A stretch of 64,000 bases of DNA from Alisma plantago-aquatica (lineage: Eukaryota > Streptophyta > Magnoliopsida > Alismatales > Alismataceae): assembly GCA_963693085.1 (NCBI GenBank), contig OY856410.1:1330968804-1331032803 (forward strand). The letters are read 5' to 3'. The notes below the pieces were generated by a model. It ran no database searches. It was not told the DNA's origin and saw nothing but the letters and a program-made list of their open reading frames with translations. Shown piece after piece: positions 59,145 to 64,000 of the stretch (position 1 is the first letter of the stretch; every line of letters starts with the position of its first letter). A program made the translations under genes and the position numbers.

Positions 59145-59545
59145 TTAGTCATGTTGTAAGTAGGAAAGCTATGCTACATCTAACATTTATATTATCTAGT
59201 AATGAGGTTATATACACGAGGAGACTCACCAAAGAAGCTATACGACTTAGAGGATTATGTGCATAATTTTATATTCTTGAGAAAACAACAACCGTCTACT
59301 TTGACACGCAAAGCGTTATTCGTCTCCCAAAAGAATAGATGTTTAATGAGAGAACGAAACACATTGATGTCAAGTATCACTTTATTAAAGAAATTATAAC
59401 ACATGAAAGCATTATACTGCAAAGAAATGTCAGTAAAAAAATCTTACTAATATGGTAACAAAGTTGTTGTCAATTTTTAAGATGAGAGATTGTTTGAACT
59501 TGGTTAGCTTGCAGAGCTTGTAGTGATGACCTTAAGAGTTAGAAT
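59145..59545 (+). pseudogene. Copia pol fragment 3: RNase H C-terminus
   Basis: Third piece of the plus-strand Copia element after X. In broken frames it shows a remnant of the usual ATSTTEAEY region near 59180, DTQSVIRLPKE near 59302, and NERTKHIDVKYHFIKEII at 59344-59398, the conserved end of Copia RNase H. A decayed tail follows to about 59545. I could not find the 3' LTR. Confidence 0.8.
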
Positions 59546-59866
59546 AGGAGTGAAGATATACAATTATTCTTTATAGACTGTTAAAGACCAAACAAAGTGG
59601 AACTGTAAACAGAATTAACCAATTTGAATGCATTGTTTCGCACATGAAGGCCGCAGTTAATCTCCACAACCGAAATATAAATTTATAATTTATAGTTTAC
59701 CAAATGAATGTGGTGCGGTAAGCGATGCACAACCAAACCCGCCCTAGTAGTTTGTTTAGCAGCTAAACCTCAAGTATTAAATCTGAATAGATATTGACCA
59801 TATATGAAGAACTTGGGAAGTATTGATCATCTTTAGCCTTCCCCGTCACGAATAATTCATCAGGTT
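59546..59866. other. Intergenic, 3' side of the glycosyltransferase
   Basis: AT-rich. No open frame of interest and no clear polyadenylation signal for the minus-strand gene was identified. It may include the remains of the Copia 3' end. Confidence 0.5.
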
Positions 59867-61408
59867 TCACTTGATTCCGGCTATGAACTCCGCCAGATTC
59901 CGCTCGGATAGCCCTCCCTCTGCCGTCGCTTCTCTGATTTTCCTACTCCATTCCTGCGCTGTATTCCTGATCGCCGACGACTCTTCCCCTCCTCCCATCA
60001 CCAGGTTGAAGCACCTGCTTAGCTCTCTAGCCTCCACCACCCCTGCCTGCGACGGCGCCGGCACCCTCACCCCAACCTGCCAGACGCTCTCTATCATCTT
60101 TCCAATAGTGGGCTGGTCCGCCCACTGAGGCATCGCCACCAACGGTATCCCCGCCGTTAGAGCCTCCATGGTCGAGTTCCACCCACAGTGTGTCATGAAA
60201 CACCCGATCGATCTGTGGGACAACACTCTCTCTTGCGAACACCACTCCACTACCATTCCCTCTGGCGCTTCTATCTTCATCTCAGTGGCCACCGCTGCTG
60301 TTGCGGCAGCAAGAGCTTCATTTACCAGCTTGACACCGACCCTCGTCACCCACAGGTACGGTCGCCGGCATTCGACCACCGCCCGTGCGAGCTCCGCCGC
60401 CTGCCGTTCTCCTAGTGACCCGTAGCTCCCAAAAGAGATGAAGAGAACGGATTTCTCCTCTTTCTGTGAGTCCAGCCATTCCAGGTACTCATGCGACTTC
60501 GCCTTGACCAAGTCGAAGTTTGCTAGCGGTCGCGGCTCATCTCCACCACCGCTATAGCCACTCCCCGTCGAAAATAAAACCGGTGGAACAAGGGGACCAA
60601 CGGCGACGACGTCGAGAGAGCCTTTGATCGCGCCGAATGCTTCGACCTCGAGCGAGTCTAGGGAATTGACCAGCGCTCGTGTCTTGCAGAGTGAGCCCTC
60701 CGGCAGAGGCGCGTCCAGCAAACGGAACAGGTCCTCATAGACTGACCGGAACACACCTTTGAACTCGATGTTGGGCCCAATGATGGATGGTACCTCACGT
60801 AACTGTAGAGCTGGCACCCCTGGCAATTGGACGAAAATCTGGCCACCTGTAGTGTCCTTCCAGAGCGAGTCGATGGCGTCCCTGTAGCCATGGAAGTAGT
60901 GATAGAATGCGGCCAACACGGTGGCGGGCTGGACCCAGAAGGCCACGGCCGGGACGCCGAGTTCGCGCGCGACAGAGACGCTCCACGCGGAACATATACC
61001 GTAGATGATACACGTCACTGGGCGGCCGATCGTACCGAGGGAGTGGGCCACCCCGCGGAGGCTTCTCGGCGCCACTTCGCGCATCAGGGACACGAAATGA
61101 CAAGGGTCGCCGTTGATCCAGTCGAAGCCGTCGTCGTGGCCGTCGGAGTGCGGGTAGATTGAGAGTAGCGGGTCGTGCGGGTCGTCCTGCGGAAGTACTG
61201 AGGAGTTCGTATCGGCGTCGGGGAACATGGATCGGTGAGAGCAGACTGCCGTCGAGACGGTGACTCTGTGTCCTAGTGCCGTCAGCTTCCTGGCGAGGTG
61301 GAAGGACGGGTTGATGTGTCCCTGCCCTGGGAATACCACTAAAAGGAAGTGGTGCTGCGCTAGCAGCGCTGCTCCTGTGTCTCCCGTCATAGGTAGTATG
61401 CCCGGCAA
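59867..61408 (-). CDS. UDP-glycosyltransferase, family 1 (UGT75-like)
   Basis: A complete, intronless 513-residue plant family-1 glycosyltransferase, a normal length. Such cytosolic enzymes move a sugar from a UDP-sugar to a small acceptor such as a hormone, flavonoid or terpenoid. The N-terminal domain has FPGQGHINPS with the catalytic base at His31. The full 44-residue PSPG donor-binding box spans residues 389-432, including WCSQERVLSH, HCGWNST and a final DQ; the last Gln favours UDP-glucose. The pattern CIIYGICSAW, ARELGVP, FWVQPATV resembles UGT75 enzymes (crocetin or indole-acetate glucosyltransferase type). Residue 137 is Gly where many family-1 enzymes have the activating Asp; UGT75 members, as I recall them, also lack Asp there. 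Start: Met1 gives the longest frame, Met7 is an alternative. There are no stops or frameshifts, so it is probably functional. The acceptor cannot be told from sequence. Confidence 0.93.
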   Translation of the reverse strand: MPGILPMTGDTGAALLAQHHFLLVVFPGQGHINPSFHLARKLTALGHRVTVSTAVCSHRSMFPDADTNSSVLPQDDPHDPLLSIYPHSDGHDDGFDWINGDPCHFVSLMREVAPRSLRGVAHSLGTIGRPVTCIIYGICSAWSVSVARELGVPAVAFWVQPATVLAAFYHYFHGYRDAIDSLWKDTTGGQIFVQLPGVPALQLREVPSIIGPNIEFKGVFRSVYEDLFRLLDAPLPEGSLCKTRALVNSLDSLEVEAFGAIKGSLDVVAVGPLVPPVLFSTGSGYSGGGDEPRPLANFDLVKAKSHEYLEWLDSQKEEKSVLFISFGSYGSLGERQAAELARAVVECRRPYLWVTRVGVKLVNEALAAATAAVATEMKIEAPEGMVVEWCSQERVLSHRSIGCFMTHCGWNSTMEALTAGIPLVAMPQWADQPTIGKMIESVWQVGVRVPAPSQAGVVEARELSRCFNLVMGGGEESSAIRNTAQEWSRKIREATAEGGLSERNLAEFIAGIK

Positions 61409-61492
61409 CGGCTAAGTCGCAAGAGTAGCCTCTCTCGATTCTCGGTGCAGCGAGCGCGGAAACGAAGATCTGTGTCGAGGCATCGGGTGGAG

Positions 61493-61501
61493 CATATAAA
61501 G
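61493..61501 (-). promoter_or_regulatory. Possible TATA box of the glycosyltransferase
   Basis: Minus strand CTTTATATG, 85 bases upstream of the start codon. The match to the consensus is partial. Confidence 0.35.
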
Positions 61502-61636
61502 ATAAGTTGAGGAAGACATAATGACGTTTGCAGTGATGTCAAAACTACTGAAAATCTAGATAGAAAGTAGGGAGCAGAATGGTTTTGGCATTTATATCTT
61601 ATTTCCGTTTTGATATCTTTCGTACCTATTCGATTT

Positions 61637-61728
61637 ATAATAATATAAAACGTAGTTCCCAATCATGTCAAAAACGACGGTGGGGTGTAACATGCATCGT
61701 CGCGGTTTGACTACGTTTTATATTATTA
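61637..61728. repeat. Hairpin with a 19 bp perfect stem upstream of the glycosyltransferase
   Basis: The left arm ends ATATAAAACGTAGT (61638-61656) and the right arm starts ACTACGTTTTATAT (61710-61728). The arms are perfectly complementary over 19 bp, with a 53-base loop whose ends pair further but imperfectly (CAAAAACGACG against CGTCGCGGTTTG). It lies 230-320 bp upstream of the start codon. It could be a tiny fold-back element or a hairpin transcript; neither is shown. Confidence 0.8.
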
Positions 61729-61753
61729 AAAATCCCGGGGATGTTTCTCCAGC

Positions 61754-61759
61754 CACGTG
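61754..61759. promoter_or_regulatory. G-box upstream of the glycosyltransferase
   Basis: CACGTG in the context GCCACGTGAC, about 350 bp upstream of the start codon. G-boxes bind bZIP and bHLH factors in light, abscisate and jasmonate responses. Function here is inferred. Confidence 0.5.
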
Positions 61760-61865
61760 ACCCACACCGTTACTCGATAAGTATAAAGATTTTAGTTGCT
61801 AGAGTCCAAACGCATACCTACGGGAACCAAAAGATACAAAAACTTGAAAATTTTTACACATAACC

Positions 61866-63487
61866 GGCTATACACCCTGGCCTCTACGCGGACCTCGGGA
61901 CTGTCCACCCGGTGCTTAGGAGCAGCAATTAAAGCAATAAATGGTGAGAAAGGTAAAGAGAGAGAAAATATTTTTGTCAATAACTTTCAATCCGGAGCGT
62001 ATTTTTTATGAAATAAATTGCATTAGAACCCTTGTATAAAATGTAATCCAACGAGACTAGTGTTGACATATTTTGAAATAATGATAATACACGAGAAACA
62101 TAATACCATATATTAGGATATCATGTACATGTTCTGGATACAAACTTAGAGTACTCGTGAGTACTATACTTTTGAATGAAGGAGGATCAAGGATTAGTTG
62201 TTCTTAAATAATATTTGAAAGTATTGTTCTTAATAAGATTTAACTATAAAATGCGTTCATAAGTACTGTATCCACTTGTTAATACTCAAGCATAAGTACA
62301 CCACCTACCAAATAACAAAACCAAGCATAATCGTATAAATGATGTAGAAGTATAAGTACAGTACCTACGGAATCGCATAACAACATTAATCATGTGGATA
62401 ATTTCTTTTACAAAATGCAGACATAAGTTGCACCCACTTGTTAATGTCCTCAAAAGTACAATACACATCAGATCAAGAATCACCTATAAAATGCTACCAT
62501 AAGTATTGTACCCAGTTATTAATTTCAACTCATTTACTGACGCATAAGTACAATACCTAACAAATTATAAATCAAACACAATTATATAACTGGTCTAAAA
62601 ACATAAGTACAATACCTACGAATTGTCATAGCAACATTTGTCATCTGGATAAATTTTTTTTACAAACTACAGACATAATTTGAGTACCCACTTGTTAATG
62701 ATCTCAAAAGTACAATGCACATCAGATCAAAAATCAACTATAAAATGCAACCACGATACTATACCCACTTGTTAATTTCAACTCATTTACTCAAGCATAA
62801 GTACAGTACCTAACAAATTACAAAATCAAGCATAATTGTATAACTAGTCTAGAAGAATAAACACAATACCTACAAAATCTCATAGTAACATTGGTCATCT
62901 AGACAAATATTTATTTCAAAATGCAGACATAAGTTGAACACCTACTTGTTAATGATCTCAAAAGTACAATACACATCAACTCAAGAGATCAGCTATAAGA
63001 TGCATCCATAAGTATGATACCCACTTGTTTATTTAAACTCAGTTACTCAAGCATAAGTATAGTACCTAGCAAATCATAAAAGCATGCATAATTGTATAAC
63101 TGGACTAAAAACATAAGCACAGTACCAATGGAATTCCATAACAACAATATAAATGTTTGTATATGACGTATTGTACCTCAAAACACAATTACCGTACCCC
63201 AAAATATAGATATTGTACCTTGAAATACGAATATTATATTTCTCTCATATTATTATTACTCCAAAATATATCAACATTGATCTAGTTAGAAAGTATTTTT
63301 ATAAGAAATCTAATACTTTTTATTTCGTAAAAAAATTCATTCAGAATTGAAAGTTATGAAGAAAATAATTTTCTCTCTCCACGTTTAATTCCCCTTTTCG
63401 TTTTAAATTAGGCAGTTCAGTCACATCAGCAACGCCCCCTCCCAACTACCGGGTGGGCGCCCGGGTGAGGGAGCGGGTGTGGGTAGC
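61866..63487. mobile_element. Candidate non-autonomous transposon with ~300 bp terminal inverted repeats
   Basis: The left arm (about 61866-62165) is matched in reverse by the right arm (about 63180-63487). Matching landmarks, left then right read on the minus strand: CCACCCGGT in both; GAGAGAGAAAATATTTTT and GAGAGAGAAAATTATTTT; ATAACTTTCAAT in both; GTTGACATATTTTG and GTTGATATATTTTG. Divergence is considerable. Between the arms lies a 253 bp tandem repeat and no open frame. Long inverted repeats with internal tandem repeats suggest a Mutator-like or fold-back element. I did not find the target duplication, so the outer limits are approximate. Confidence 0.68.
62240..63150. repeat. 253 bp tandem repeat, about 3.6 copies
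   Basis: The marker TACTCAAGCATAAGTA (with variants) starts at about 62283, 62535, 62788 and 63044, giving a period of 252-256 bp. Other repeated blocks are TACCCACTTGTTAAT and CTCAAAAGTACAAT. Copies are diverged, so the array is old. Confidence 0.88.
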
Positions 63488-64000
63488 ATGACTCTTGTGG
63501 CCAAGATTCTTTTAACATAGAGTAGAGTTTGTTGGAAGTCACTAGTTAATGAACAAAAGTGACCAAATCATACCGAGGTCATTATTCTATTTGGCATCTT
63601 TATCTTTGATGCAATACAAAAGTTCCCAATAGGTTTAATAAAGTCGGAGATCACATTCCATAAATTTTAAATAGGTTTATTTTTGTTCATAATTGTTACA
63701 CATTTAAGGAGTACGGTTCTCTAGTCTCCGCTGAGACGCTGATGTATCGAAACATAGTTGTTCTACAACCAACATTTTGTTGTACTAGCCGGCTCCCACT
63801 TTTATTGGAGTTTAGATTTGTTGCTCCTAAGTGTGAAAGGAGAAGATTACATCTTTCTTTAACGTTGTATATTTCTAGATGTAATTAAAATTAATGATTT
63901 GCATTAAATCCTGTTGACATGCACATTAATCTAGTAAGCGATGTAGACTACTCTGTGTTCATACGAGACTAGCAGATTTTAATGCATATGACTAATATTT
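63488..64000. other. Unassigned intergenic sequence
   Basis: AT-rich, with no recognisable gene, repeat or element. A small inverted repeat (TACAACCAACATTTTGTTGTA) near 63761-63781 is the only visible structure. Confidence 0.5.

Noticed and set aside
60158..61162. Plus-strand and other-frame open readings across the glycosyltransferase
   Set aside because: They are shadows in a GC-rich gene; only the minus-strand 513-codon frame has family motifs.
61387..61662. Minus-strand frame upstream of the glycosyltransferase as a separate small gene
   Set aside because: It overlaps the start codon region and promoter and shows no domain. It is most likely chance.

Overview
The window is nuclear DNA of a flowering plant. 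It holds one convincing host gene, an intronless UDP-glycosyltransferase at 59867-61408 on the minus strand, next to about 59 kb of nested retrotransposons. The organism class rests on the plant retroelement lineages present (Tekay-like chromovirus, Athila, Copia, plant L1 with DUF4283 and RNase H, PIF/Harbinger) and on the 44-residue plant PSPG box in the glycosyltransferase. I cannot name the species. The gene is clearly GC-rich while its surroundings are AT-rich.

Layout. 1-6483: the 3' part of a decayed Tekay-like Ty3/gypsy chromovirus (E0, + strand) with its 2.75 kb LTR. It lies against 6484-7024, an inverted fragment of a related LTR. 7025-17364: the 5' end of a minus-strand Copia element (gag start, tRNA-iMet PBS, 357 bp LTR). 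Its LTR is split by E1 (7404-17049, target duplication AAGAC), a non-autonomous LARD-like element with 3.37 kb LTRs and a 2.9 kb internal region without genes. 17380-59545: an old plus-strand Copia element in three pieces (17380-18054, 45987-46887, 59145-59545). Its reading resumes exactly across two large insertions, each with a matching 5 bp target duplication.

The first insertion, E2 (18055-45986, AAAAG), is a minus-strand Tekay-like chromovirus. Inside it lie an Athila element, E3 (22640-32256, ACCAC), and a nearly full-length L1-type LINE (about 35514-40597). The second insertion, X (46888-59144, TTAGT), is an Athila-related element that codes for a gag-like protein only. It contains three LTR copies, one of them inverted, a piece of a PIF/Harbinger transposon and a 5'-truncated LINE. 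Unexpectedly, both of its outer ends are LTR starts. Next come the glycosyltransferase gene, its upstream region with a G-box and a 19 bp-stem hairpin, and a 1.6 kb element with long terminal inverted repeats around a 253 bp tandem repeat (61866-63487). The last 500 bp show nothing I recognise.

The mobile-element genes are almost all broken by stops and frameshifts, so the window looks like an inactive, layered repeat block beside a gene. The observations most worth following up are the two-LTR-start composite X with its kilobase-scale palindrome, the dense palindromic motif arrays in the LTRs of unrelated families, the frame-shifting 55 bp minisatellite inside a LINE, and the long-inverted-repeat element next to the glycosyltransferase.
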